A DNA stretch of 64,000 nt. Origin: JADJXM01 sp937967285 (lineage in GTDB: Bacteria; Acidobacteriota; Blastocatellia; RBC074). Numbering within the stretch: position 1 is the stretch's first letter; each line of letters opens with the position of its first letter. A program made the position numbers and the translations under genes. Location of the stretch: assembly GCA_050249535.1 (NCBI GenBank), contig JBFWQI010000018.1, forward strand, positions 58,109 to 122,108, given 5' to 3'. The notes beneath the pieces were generated by a model that searched no databases, was not told the DNA's origin, and saw nothing but the letters and a program-made list of their open reading frames with translations. Shown piece by piece: positions 27,212-42,959 of the stretch.

Positions 27212-28087
27212 TCAAGCGGTGGTGACATAACGGGCGAAATCGGCCACTGAAGTAAGCTGCACGGGAAACACGCGCAATACCGGCTCCATCGCAATAGCGT
27301 CACCCTGTGCCGTCCCCAGCGCCAGGGCAGCCATCGTCTTTTCCAGCGGATCAATGGCGGCGGCGTACTGCGCCTCCAACGCCTCGATGGGAATGTGTTG
27401 TACCTCAAAGCTGCGCCCGGTCAATTGCTCGAAGATGGCAATGACTTCAAGCGGGCTGAGCGCCGCCGGGCCGCCCAGCGGGATGACGGAGTTGCGCGCC
27501 GCCGGATGATCAAGCGCGGCAATGGCGAATTGCGCCACGTCGCGCAGTGAAATCCAGCTGACAGGGTTCTGCCCCGTTCCGAAAACCTGCGCCCGCGCAT
27601 TGGCCGCGTCGAAGCCCAGAAGCGGGCTGAGCCAGACTTCCATGAAGTTAGCAGGTTGCAGAATAGTGTAAGTCAGACCGCTCTGTTGCAGATGCTGTTC
27701 CACGGCGTGTTTGCTCTCTGTCAGCGGGCAATCCACGTTAAGGTGCGCCGAAACGTAGATGAAATGCGGCGCGCTCGCCGCTCGGGCGGAATCGATGAGA
27801 TTGATCTGACCGTCGCGATCCACCGATTGCAATGAATCGCCCGACTGGCGGGAAATCGTGGCCGAAGCGGTTGATATCACCGCCGCAACGCCAGTGCACG
27901 CCGCCGCCAGCGAAGCCGCGTCTTTCAAATCCCCCTCGACCAGTTCGACGCCGAGGGCTTGTAGCGCGGCCTTTTTCTTCATGTCTGAGGTAGCGCGGAC
28001 AAGTGCGCGCACAGGCTTGCCGGCCGCAACGAGTTGACGGCAAATCTCGCCGCCTAAAAATCCGGTAGCACCAACGACTAAATTCAT
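27212..28087 (-). CDS. NmrA-like NAD(P)-binding SDR protein
   Basis: Atypical short-chain reductase of 291 aa. The N-terminal glycine motif is NLVVGATGFLGGEICRQL; VRATSDMKKK following the second strand favours NADP or a regulatory NmrA-like protein. FMEVWLSPLLG, PVSWISLRDVAQFA and IPLGGPAALSPLEVIAIFEQL are typical of the group. A good ribosome site (AGGAGGACAAT) precedes the ATG. The gene is intact and sits in the same operon between the two halves of a signalling protein. The substrate is unknown; a redox-sensor role is possible. Confidence 0.85.
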   Translation of the reverse strand: MNLVVGATGFLGGEICRQLVAAGKPVRALVRATSDMKKKAALQALGVELVEGDLKDAASLAAACTGVAAVISTASATISRQSGDSLQSVDRDGQINLIDSARAASAPHFIYVSAHLNVDCPLTESKHAVEQHLQQSGLTYTILQPANFMEVWLSPLLGFDAANARAQVFGTGQNPVSWISLRDVAQFAIAALDHPAARNSVIPLGGPAALSPLEVIAIFEQLTGRSFEVQHIPIEALEAQYAAAIDPLEKTMAALALGTAQGDAIAMEPVLRVFPVQLTSVADFARYVTTA

Positions 28088-28142
28088 ATTGTCCTCCTGT
28101 CGGTTCCGTGACCTGCCTTACAAATGTCCGGCCACCGGGCCA

Positions 28143-31100
28143 TCATTTCAAAACCTGTTCCAGCACCTTGACCGAAAACTGGCGGCCAATCACTGATGCG
28201 ACACGCAGGGCTCGTTTGACGTCTTCCGGCAATCGGTCAATACGGGCAAGCAGCAGGCTTTGCAAATTGTCGGGGATTTCGGAAGCCGTGATTTCAGCCT
28301 CGACAATCCATTCGCCGGCGCGCCTGGCCAGCACGCCGTGCTCGATCAGCATGCGAATGACCTCTTCGACGAAGAATGGATTGCCATCGGTTTTGTCGAG
28401 AATTAAAGCGCGTGTGGTTTCGGGCAGTGTTGCATTGTTGAGCAGGTTGGAGATCAGCAGTGAGCTGTCGGCCGCACTCAATTCGCTCAAGGTCAATTCA
28501 GTCAGAGGCCCGCCAATCAACTCGCGCGCGGCGTTCACCAGTCGCCAGCCCGGCGTGTCGCGTTCGGGGCGCGTGACGAAGCAGAACAACAACGGCGCTT
28601 CGCCCGCCAGCGGCAGGAGCTTCCTGAGCAGCTCCGCCGAAGACGGGTCAGCCCAATGAATGTCTTCGAGCAGAAGACAAAGCGGACGTCGCGCCGCCAG
28701 CGCCGAGAGCAGGCGCCGCAGTGACATGAGGTATTGATTCTGCAATGCCTGTGGATCCAGCTGGCGTACACGTTCGAGTGCTTCGCCTTCGAGCTTGAGC
28801 GAGAGTAAATGTCCCAGATATGGATAAGCTTCGAGTACGGCATCGCCGAGCAAGTCCTCAGTCAGTTCGAAGAGCGCTGCATGCGTTTGATCTTCATCTG
28901 CGGCGGCCGGCGCGCCGAGCAAACCGCGCACGAGGTTTTGCAACAGGTGATAAGCCAGTCCCTGTCCGTAAGATAGACAATGCCCTTCGACCCATTGCAG
29001 CCTCTCCTGTCCCTCGGCTTTCTTCCATTCGGTCAAAAGGCGCGTTTTGCCGAGGCCCGGCTCGCCGATGATGACGGCGACGCGACCCAACCCGGCCTGC
29101 ACGGCGTGGCTGAGTTGAAGCAGTTCGGCCAATTCGGCCTCGCGTCCGACCATTCTGCTTTGCAAGCCGGAGAGACCATGTACCCGATCCAGCTCAGTGC
29201 GACTCTGCGAGACTTCGGCAACGCGCACTTCGCCCGCGCGCCCTTTCACGCCCAGGCCGGTCAATTCGGCGCAATCGAAGACAGCCGCTACCAGGCGTTG
29301 CGTGTCTTCGGTCACCATTACTGCCATGGGGGGCGCTGCGGCCTGGGCGCGAGTGGCCAGACTGACGGTATCGCCCACCGCCGTGAATTCAAACTTGAGT
29401 TGGCTGGTGACGTGGCCGATGACGATGGGGCCGGTATTGAGGCCGAGGCGAATTTCAAATTCGACGCCCTGTTGTCGGCGCAACTCGTCGGCGAGCTGAC
29501 GGGCCTGGGCGACCATTTCGAGCGCGGCACGCACGGCACGCACCGGGTCGTCTTCGTGGGCGAGTGGCGCTCCGAAAAAAGCCAGTAACGAATTGCCCAA
29601 TACCTGTGCCACAGCCCCTTCGTAATGGAAGATAGTGGGCGACAGACGGTCGAGGGCCTGATTGATAATGGCGGGAAGGTCTTCGGGATCGAGCGCGCGG
29701 CCTGAGGCGGAGAAAATGGAAAAATCGGCGAACAGTGCCGTGACCATTTTGCGTTCGCCCACGGTGGGCTGGACAGCGCGAATCTTGCTCGCCAACGATG
29801 ACGGCGTTGCGGCTGCCAGGCGCGACAACTGCTCACGATCCGCCGGCGTCGCTCCGCCAACCTGCTGGCCGCAACTCATGCAAAATTTCGCGCCAGTGAG
29901 CAGCACGGCCTGGCAATTGTCGCAATGCTCCACGAGCGCCGACCCGCAATTCAAACAGAATATAGCAGCCGCCGGATTCCGGGTTCGGCACTGGCGACAA
30001 AGATTTGCCGAGAGTTCGGCGGTTTTGTCCGGCTCCATTGGCTGCCGTGGCAGGTTGCGGGTACTTTGTTCCTTGTCGACCTGAGGATATGGCCGGCCGG
30101 CGGGCCCGGCGTCTGCCAGCCGCGCCTTGAATTCAAGTTCCGCCGCGAGAGCCTTCAAATCCAGCATGACATCTTTGATCGTCTGGTATCGCAGCTCGCG
30201 GTCTTTAACCAATGCCTGGCTAACGATGAGCTGAAGCTCTGGGGGAAGGCCGGCCGTGAAATGCGTGAGCGGCGGAGGATCGCTGTGGAGGATTGCGGCC
30301 AACACGTCGCTGACCGTCGCGCCGTCGAATGGCGGGCATCCGGTCAGCATTTCATACAACACGATGCCCAGGCTGAAGATATCTGTGCGCGCGTCAACCT
30401 TATAGCCGCGCGTCTGTTCCGGAGACATATAACTCGCCGTGCCCATGACTGCACCAGCGGCGGTGTTGTGCTTGCTCAGCGCAGCGGCCTGTGGATCAGC
30501 AGCCGGCGTTGACGGCCTGGCCATCCGAGCCAGCCCGAAATCGAGCACCTTCACGTAGCCGTCGCGCCGCACCATCAGGTTTTCCGGTTTGATGTCACGA
30601 TGAATGATGCCGGCCTCATGCGCCGTGGCCAGCGCCGAGCAGACCTGCATGGCGATCTCGATGGCTTCGCCGATCGGCACGCGCGCGCCATCCTGCAATC
30701 GTGCGCGCATCGTCTGCCCGTCAACGAATTCAGTGGTGATGAAATAGCCATCTTCCGTCTTTCCGAAATCGAAGAGAGTGATGATGTTCGGATGATTGAG
30801 CCTCGAGACAGCATGGGCTTCCTGTTCAAAGCGCCGCACGCGATTGGCGTCATTCGTGAATTCTGCCGGCAGCAGCTTGAGCGCGACCCTGCGGTTCAGG
30901 CGCGTGTCATCGGCCAGCCAGACCTCGCCCATCCCGCCGCGACCAAGCGGTGAAAGAATCACATATTGATTGATCGATTTGTTGATTAATGATGATGAAA
31001 ACGAATCATCCGGCTGGCCACTCGGCGACTCGAACTCATTCTCAGTGCCTTCGGGTCTGGCCTTGAGATCGAAGGCTGGATTAGAGAGGAAATCATCGGG

Positions 31101-31262
31101 GGCACAGAGCATCGTTTCGACATCCATACGCAGAGCGATGTCGTCCGCACATGCTTCATCCAGAAATGCCCTGCGTTCCGCCCCTGTCATCGTGAGAGCC
31201 GTTTGGAAGAGGCTTTCCAGGCGTTTGAACCTGACCACAGGATCATCAGTCTCAGCAACCAT
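28143..31262 (-). CDS. Ser/Thr kinase, double zinc ribbon, cyclase-like and AAA ATPase fusion (N-terminal part)
   Basis: Protein of 1039 aa. Residues 1-60 carry the RRAFLDEACADD segment found before acidobacterial-type kinases. Kinase domain: G-loop LGRGGMGEVW (106-115), K129, HRDIKPEN (221-228), DFG (241-243). Zinc ribbons CRQC/CLNC and CDNC/CMSC lie at 422-464. The class III cyclase region (505-680) keeps D513 (FADFS), but the second metal Asp is N557 (GNSLLAFFGAP) and the usual Asn of VGDTVN is S634, so catalysis is doubtful. AAA_16 ATPase: Walker A GEPGLGKTR, Walker B LLLEDIHWAD. It ends abruptly at VASVIGRQFSVKVLEQVLK, where relatives continue into TPRs. It starts 12 bp after the ECF sigma gene. 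Confidence 0.88.
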   Translation of the reverse strand: MVAETDDPVVRFKRLESLFQTALTMTGAERRAFLDEACADDIALRMDVETMLCAPDDFLSNPAFDLKARPEGTENEFESPSGQPDDSFSSSLINKSINQYVILSPLGRGGMGEVWLADDTRLNRRVALKLLPAEFTNDANRVRRFEQEAHAVSRLNHPNIITLFDFGKTEDGYFITTEFVDGQTMRARLQDGARVPIGEAIEIAMQVCSALATAHEAGIIHRDIKPENLMVRRDGYVKVLDFGLARMARPSTPAADPQAAALSKHNTAAGAVMGTASYMSPEQTRGYKVDARTDIFSLGIVLYEMLTGCPPFDGATVSDVLAAILHSDPPPLTHFTAGLPPELQLIVSQALVKDRELRYQTIKDVMLDLKALAAELEFKARLADAGPAGRPYPQVDKEQSTRNLPRQPMEPDKTAELSANLCRQCRTRNPAAAIFCLNCGSALVEHCDNCQAVLLTGAKFCMSCGQQVGGATPADREQLSRLAAATPSSLASKIRAVQPTVGERKMVTALFADFSIFSASGRALDPEDLPAIINQALDRLSPTIFHYEGAVAQVLGNSLLAFFGAPLAHEDDPVRAVRAALEMVAQARQLADELRRQQGVEFEIRLGLNTGPIVIGHVTSQLKFEFTAVGDTVSLATRAQAAAPPMAVMVTEDTQRLVAAVFDCAELTGLGVKGRAGEVRVAEVSQSRTELDRVHGLSGLQSRMVGREAELAELLQLSHAVQAGLGRVAVIIGEPGLGKTRLLTEWKKAEGQERLQWVEGHCLSYGQGLAYHLLQNLVRGLLGAPAAADEDQTHAALFELTEDLLGDAVLEAYPYLGHLLSLKLEGEALERVRQLDPQALQNQYLMSLRRLLSALAARRPLCLLLEDIHWADPSSAELLRKLLPLAGEAPLLFCFVTRPERDTPGWRLVNAARELIGGPLTELTLSELSAADSSLLISNLLNNATLPETTRALILDKTDGNPFFVEEVIRMLIEHGVLARRAGEWIVEAEITASEIPDNLQSLLLARIDRLPEDVKRALRVASVIGRQFSVKVLEQVLK

Positions 31263-31274
31263 TGACAGTCCGCC

Positions 31275-31835
31275 TTATTTTCTCAATTCGTTATATAACC
31301 ACCTCTGTGCAAAATTCCAATCACGCTGAACGGTACGAGGGGAAACTTTAATTACCTCTGCCACCTCGTCAATGCTGAGACCGCCAAAAAAGCGCAACTC
31401 GACGATCAGGCTCTTGCGCGAGTCGAGTTCCGCCAGCTGATTAAGCGCCTGGTTGACCGCCAGTAACTCAATGGAGGTCTGATCGGGAACTTTCCCGGCG
31501 GATGAAAATGAAACTCGAATGGCGCCGGCTCCTCTTTTCAGTGCGTTACGCTCGCGAGCCTCGTCAACCAGCACCCGGCGCATAATCTGCGCCGCTACAC
31601 TGTAAAAATGAGCCCGGTTTTGCCAGCTCACATTTCTCCAGTCGATCAGTCGCAGCCATGCTTCGTTGACAAGTTCCAGGGTCTGGATCAGATGGCCTGG
31701 TCCTTCTCGACGCAAATAAATTCTGGCAAGACGCTTCAATTCTGCTTGAACGAAGGGCACAAGCTTTTCCAGTGCGGATGAATCGCCTTCGCTCCAGGCA
31801 ATCAGAAGTTGCGTCACATCAGGCGCAACGCTCAT
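31275..31835 (-). CDS. ECF RNA polymerase sigma factor (Sig-70_X6 type)
   Basis: Sigma factor of 186 aa. Region 2 has LIQTLELVNEAWLRLID and RAHFYSVAAQIMRRVLVDEA, the hallmark of the TIGR02999 group. Region 4 is IVELRFFGGLSIDEVAEVIK followed by VSPRTVQRDWNFAQRWL. These sigma factors lack classical anti-sigma partners and are usually encoded beside Ser/Thr kinases, as here (12 bp to the kinase gene). It probably controls its own operon in response to kinase signalling. It ends RWLYNELRK without extension. Confidence 0.92.
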   Translation of the reverse strand: MSVAPDVTQLLIAWSEGDSSALEKLVPFVQAELKRLARIYLRREGPGHLIQTLELVNEAWLRLIDWRNVSWQNRAHFYSVAAQIMRRVLVDEARERNALKRGAGAIRVSFSSAGKVPDQTSIELLAVNQALNQLAELDSRKSLIVELRFFGGLSIDEVAEVIKVSPRTVQRDWNFAQRWLYNELRK

Positions 31836-32659
31836 AAAAATGTCTCTTGTGTCTGTTATGGCAAATTACAAATGTTTTGAGGCACCGCGATTATATCATT
31901 TATCTCAAAATTCTAAATGGAGTTGCCTCGCTTAAGCTGGTGCCTAATTCTTTGCCAAAGAAATGCCCGCCTTACTGGATTAGCTCCGCTCAGAAAACGA
32001 TGAAATTATCTGGCCAGTCCGGCTCGGGAGGTTATCTTCGATCACAGCGGAGGATAGCAGTTTGTACGCCAGTCAGGGATTAGCACTAACCCTGGGGGCA
32101 AATGAGAATTCGTGGAGCTCTGACAAACTATGGCAAACATGCGGGCGGATCGGTTTCAGGCGGCATCGGTTATTCTCAATTCCACCCTGTGTCTTACCAT
32201 GCTGATTGAATTCAAAGCTAAATCGGAACAAGAAAGATTGGGACACCCCGAAGATGACAGCCAGGGGGGCGCTCGGCCTGCGGCCTCACTTCATCCCTGG
32301 ATTTATTCTCATCGCCACTTCGGGGGATACACAATGAGTGTCTTAATGTTGCTTGTTCTGATTTAGCAATTGGTCACGCTTGAGACCTCGGAATTACCTG
32401 ATCCTATCCGGATTGAGTCGTAAAAGAGGACTGGTAAGCGAGCGGCGGGGTTTTGCAGTTGCAGCTACCGGTTGGTTCACCATTCAGGTCTTCAAATCTC
32501 TCCATATGTCTGCATTCGGACGGGCGATCATGCTTGCGACTCTGGGTTTCGGGATAGCCGGCACGCGCTACCCCGGCGATCAGCCCGAGTGGATTTGATC
32601 CCTGGCTGCAGTTTCAATTTTGTGCAAAAAAGTTGCGGATGATTTAAGGAATGAAGGAA
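31836..32659. other. Gene-poor stretch upstream of the sigma-factor operon
   Basis: About 820 bp with no convincing gene; the short ORFs lack conserved sequence and ribosome sites. The promoter of the sigma operon should lie near 31840-31900. Near 32381 begins a segment resembling 25318-25480, ending with the ATPase 3'-end fragment at 32456-32545. Confidence 0.6.
32456..32545 (-). pseudogene. 3'-end fragment of the AAA/DUF4143 ATPase gene
   Basis: Blocks TTGCAGCTACCGGT, CATTCAGGTCTTCAA and CGGACGGGCGATCA match, in order and spacing, the 3' flank and last codons of the intact ATPase gene (23650-23725) and the fragment at 25395-25475. No open frame remains. Confidence 0.7.
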
Positions 32660-33076
32660 TTACGCGCCCGCATCGAGTTGCCGGCTATATTCCTCAGCGT
32701 CAAAGTGACCTTGTGAACTGGCGATCAGTCCATCCGCGCCGATCCGCCAGATTTCATAGCCGCTGATGCGTACTGCGCGCCCCGTCCCGCCCGGCCCGGT
32801 GTTCGTACCGACCAGCGTCCAGTGGTAAATCGCGCGGTCGTCTTCGATGCGCAGATCGTCCAGCAGGACCTGCAAATCGGGGAACGCGGTCATGAAACCT
32901 TGCGCGACTTCGGTAATCGCCTCGCGTCCCACCGCCGGAGCCGCATCGTTGACCTGCAACGAACCGTCTTCGGCATAAAACGCAGCGACGCTGGCGGCCT
33001 GTTGGCTGCACCAGGCAGCGGTGTAGGCTTCTGCGAAGCTTTGCAAACGGATTGAATCCCTTTTCATTTCTGACAT
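32660..33076 (-). CDS. SnoaL/NTF2-like (SgcJ-type) protein
   Basis: 138 aa protein with the NTF2-like cone fold pattern: FAEAYTAAWCSQQAASVAAF, YAEDGSLQVNDAAPAVGRE, FPDLQVLLDDLRIEDDRAIY, and GRAVRISGYEIWRIGADGLI. Members include polyketide cyclases, isomerases and non-catalytic binding proteins, so no reaction is assigned. It lies at the right border of the accessory region on the minus strand, with GGAGG just upstream of the start. Confidence 0.85.
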   Translation of the reverse strand: MSEMKRDSIRLQSFAEAYTAAWCSQQAASVAAFYAEDGSLQVNDAAPAVGREAITEVAQGFMTAFPDLQVLLDDLRIEDDRAIYHWTLVGTNTGPGGTGRAVRISGYEIWRIGADGLIASSQGHFDAEEYSRQLDAGA

Positions 33077-33188
33077 CGGGCCTCCTTATCTTTGTTGATC
33101 GGCGGATTGATGTACGAATCGTCAATCAGGATGAAGACGAGGACAGTCTCGCGGCATGTGTTCCGGGGCATCGCGACGATAATTGGCA

Positions 33189-35375
33189 TCAAAACCGCAG
33201 TTTGATCCCGCCATTGAAGATGCGGCCTTCGATGTGAGTATAAATTTCACTGAAGGTCGGGTTATTTAGTGGCGGGAAGACCACGGGGCCAAATCGCCCC
33301 TGGCGCGTGTCCGTTATGTTCTCCGCGTTGATGAACAGGCTCATCATTCCGAATATCTTCTCTCCAAAGATGCCGAAAACCCAGTAAGGCCGGGTCCTGG
33401 TGCGATCCGTGAGGAATTGCCGTCCGGTATAATAAGCCTCGAGGCCGGCCTTGAATGAATCCTCTTTCTCAAGGAGGAAGGCCGAGTTCAACCTGCTTTT
33501 GGGGGCCAGCGGCAGGATTTGATTGCCCTGGAGATATTTTGCCCGGGCATTGTTGTAGGTATAGCCGATGAAGATCCTGGCAAGCCCGTACACAAACCTT
33601 CCATTCGTCTCGAATCCCGAGCTGACGACCGGCTCGACTGCTGAAGTAAAGCCCAGTGATCCCTGAGAGGCCGGCGCCAGCAGCAGCGGATTGTCGATGA
33701 GGGTGTAGAAAAACATCTGATTGATCGAGTAAGAGATCTTATCCCCGATGCTATTCCGGTAATTGATGTCGAAGGTCCCTCCGCGGCTGCGCTCGGCTTT
33801 CAGCCCGTTCCCGATCGGGAGGACGTTCTGAAAGAGTAATACTTCAGCATTTTCAGTGAAAATGCTGGGCGCTTTGTATCCCAAGCCGAAATTGACACGG
33901 CTGCTGAGATGCTCATTGACCTGATAGAGCAGGGAAACGCGCGGCAACGCAAAGACCCCATAATCCCTGAGGTGATCGAGTCGAAAACCCGCTTCCATGG
34001 ATAATTTATTGGTCAGCGAAAAGTTGTCCTGCAGGTATCCGCCGAAGGTGGTCCTGGTCTCATTTCTCCGGATTTGCCCGGAGATGTCCGGATTCTCTCT
34101 GAATCGATCATAGACGGCGTTGGCTCCGATGACCAGGGAGTGCCCTCTGATCGGTGCGATATAGGACACTTCAGAGTATGAATTGACCTGGCGGCCCCGA
34201 AAGAGGTAATCGGGAATCTCGCTTTTGCGATCGAACAGAATCAGGCTTTGCCTGACCGCCAGCTTGCGCCCGCCTTCTATTTCCCTGTCGAATTGAATAG
34301 TCGTGATATTGCGAAAGGAGCGGTTCTCCTCGAAATAACGCCGATCCCCGCCGTCTTTTCCGCGGATGACGTTGACATCGCCGCCCGTCCTGTTCTGATA
34401 TGAAGACGAATTGCCGACAACCAGTCTGGTTTTATCGTTGAGTTCGAAGAACACCCTCGGATTCAGATTGAATGATTTTGTTCTGGGCAGTTCGGTGAAA
34501 TCATCGTCATCGACGTCATATTCCCTCTGATAATTGATCGACCCGAGAAAGGTGTAGCCGAGTCGCGCGAATTTCGACGAATCGAAGAGAGATATGTCCG
34601 TTCCCAGCGCGCTTGTCTGGTTCAGAATCAGCGTCGTCTGGCGAGTGTCTTCAGGCTCCTTGCTGATGAAGTTGACGACTCCGGCGATCGCGCCTCCTCC
34701 GTAAAATGTGGCGGAGGGCCCCTTGATGATTTCGACCTGCTTGAGGTCGAGGGGCGGAATGTCGAGCAGGCTCAGGCTTCCTGAGAACCCGCCGTAAACA
34801 GGGAAGCCGTCCTTGAGCATCTGAGTATATCGTCCGTCGAGTCCCTGGATGCGAATGCTCTGCGTGTAAGCCGTCGCGGAGGTCTGCTGAACCTTGATGC
34901 CGGTGCTTTCGTTGAGGACCATCGAGACATTGGCGGGGCGCATGCTGATCTTTTCATCTATCTCTTCTTCATTGATCGCCTCGATCCGTGTCGGCACATC
35001 GTCGATTTCACGGCTGATTCGCGTCGTCGTTGTGATGGTTACCTCATCCAATTCATTGTTCAGCAAGATCTCGAATCTGGTTTCGCCTCGATCACTCAGC
35101 GGGAAAACAAGGTTCAGGTGTTTTGTTTGATAGCCCGGGCAGGTTATCACCAGACTCTGCTCTCCATCGGGAATCCCTGTCAGTTCGACGTGTCCCCGGG
35201 AATCAGACATGGCTGTCAAGTCGGTCTTTTCAACCGAAACCGTAGCGCCTGATACCGGCTGACTGGTCTGCTCGTTTTTGATAAGGGCTTTGAATATATT
35301 CTGCGCGTATATGTCCTGAGATATGAACAGAATTGAAATGGGAATAATCAGATACTTAAGTTTGCTGATCGACAT
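33189..35375 (-). CDS. TonB-dependent receptor with carboxypeptidase-regulatory-like domain
   Basis: Outer membrane transporter of 728 aa. Signal peptide (residues 1-24, LIIPISILFISQDIYA); a CarboxypepD_reg-like beta domain (about 28-105, PVSGATVSVEKTDLTAMSDS); plug domain with IQGLDGRYTQMLKDGFPVYGG and VEIIKGPSATFYGGGAIAGV; then a 22-strand-type barrel ending in Phe (GGIKLRF). It would import an iron complex, vitamin or oligosaccharide using the TonB system. The gene looks less GC-rich than its neighbours and resembles Bacteroidota receptors in style, which suggests transfer. No TonB/ExbBD genes lie nearby. Confidence 0.93.
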   Translation of the reverse strand: MSISKLKYLIIPISILFISQDIYAQNIFKALIKNEQTSQPVSGATVSVEKTDLTAMSDSRGHVELTGIPDGEQSLVITCPGYQTKHLNLVFPLSDRGETRFEILLNNELDEVTITTTTRISREIDDVPTRIEAINEEEIDEKISMRPANVSMVLNESTGIKVQQTSATAYTQSIRIQGLDGRYTQMLKDGFPVYGGFSGSLSLLDIPPLDLKQVEIIKGPSATFYGGGAIAGVVNFISKEPEDTRQTTLILNQTSALGTDISLFDSSKFARLGYTFLGSINYQREYDVDDDDFTELPRTKSFNLNPRVFFELNDKTRLVVGNSSSYQNRTGGDVNVIRGKDGGDRRYFEENRSFRNITTIQFDREIEGGRKLAVRQSLILFDRKSEIPDYLFRGRQVNSYSEVSYIAPIRGHSLVIGANAVYDRFRENPDISGQIRRNETRTTFGGYLQDNFSLTNKLSMEAGFRLDHLRDYGVFALPRVSLLYQVNEHLSSRVNFGLGYKAPSIFTENAEVLLFQNVLPIGNGLKAERSRGGTFDINYRNSIGDKISYSINQMFFYTLIDNPLLLAPASQGSLGFTSAVEPVVSSGFETNGRFVYGLARIFIGYTYNNARAKYLQGNQILPLAPKSRLNSAFLLEKEDSFKAGLEAYYTGRQFLTDRTRTRPYWVFGIFGEKIFGMMSLFINAENITDTRQGRFGPVVFPPLNNPTFSEIYTHIEGRIFNGGIKLRF

Positions 35376-35430
35376 ACAGAATTATTGGATCTTCCTCTCT
35401 TACTTCCAGATACTATCAGTAACTACTCAA

Positions 35431-35612
35431 CCTCTGGGGGAGAAAAGAAATTCTGACAGGATTGACAGGATTTGACAGGATTTACAGGATAATCTTGGAA
35501 AATCTTTTGTCTGCTACAAGGAATTTCGAGTTAAAAGGCCGCTTAATTACCTCGAATCAATCCTGTAAATCCTGTCAATCCTGTCAGAATTTCTTTTCTC
35601 CTCCAGGGGCTG
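35431..35612. repeat. Palindromic element with ACAGGATT tracts, copy 1
   Basis: The left arm (about 35431-35490: AGAAAAGAAATTCTGACAGG, then repeated GACAGGATT) and right arm (about 35559-35612) are reverse complements over at least 39 bp with two mismatches. The centre of about 70 bp is unique. Relatives at 38187-38340 and 60740-60856. Confidence 0.85.
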
Positions 35613-35637
35613 TAAGTAATAAAAACTTCAGCGACTT

Positions 35638-36915
<1,278 letters not shown>

Positions 36916-37087
36916 TGCTGATACGCCTCCGACGGCGTCCATCCCCTTTGAGAAAATCGCGTCGCGTCAGTGAGGGTGAAGACATTATCCGTCGCCTCCT
37001 GTAGTCTATTGCGAAAATATGAAAATCCGTGATATTCCGATCGCCGGACAAAGGAATTCCGCTCGGCGGTTGACGGCAAGTATAATT

Positions 37088-38172
<1,085 letters not shown>

Positions 38173-38186
38173 CCTGCTTTTAATTC

Positions 38187-38340
38187 AACAGGATTTACAG
38201 GATTTATCAGGATTTACAGGATTAAGTCTGAGGGTATTCAGGCCCGTATACTCTGGCAAATGGGCTTCGACTTATATCCGAGCTCATTTTATCCTTAGGT
38301 TTAATCCTGTAAATCCTGTCAAATCCTGTTAATCCTGTCC
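38187..38340. repeat. Palindromic element with ACAGGATT tracts, copy 2
   Basis: Left arm CAACAGGATTTACAGGATTT followed by ATCAGGATTTACAGGATTAA (38187-38226); right arm 38301-38340 with the complementary TTAATCCTGTAAATCCTGTC. The centre of about 75 bp is unique. It lies between the convergent aldo/keto reductase and sulfatase genes and could serve as a bidirectional terminator. Confidence 0.85.
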
Positions 38341-38371
38341 AATTTTCTTTTCTACATGCTGAATAGAAACG

Positions 38372-39692
<1,321 letters not shown>

Positions 39693-39749
39693 GACACGTG
39701 GCTCCGGGTTTATGGTGTTGCGTTATTTTTGCGAAATCTCGGTTCGAGT

Positions 39750-42908
<3,159 letters not shown>

Positions 42909-42959
42909 CTCCTTTGTCAGGTTTCAGCCGGCCACTGCCTGTTCCGAAACGGACGGAAG

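Noticed and set aside
31847..32083. 78-codon ORF upstream of the sigma-factor operon
   Set aside because: No ribosome site, no conserved sequence, and it lies in a decayed region.
23650..32660. Transposon or prophage
   Set aside because: No transposase, integrase, recombinase or phage gene was found; only decayed copies of an ATPase gene, so no mobile element is claimed.
37081..37086. TATAAT as a -10 box for the aldo/keto reductase
   Set aside because: No -35 at a proper distance, and a start of transcription there would fall in the ribosome site.
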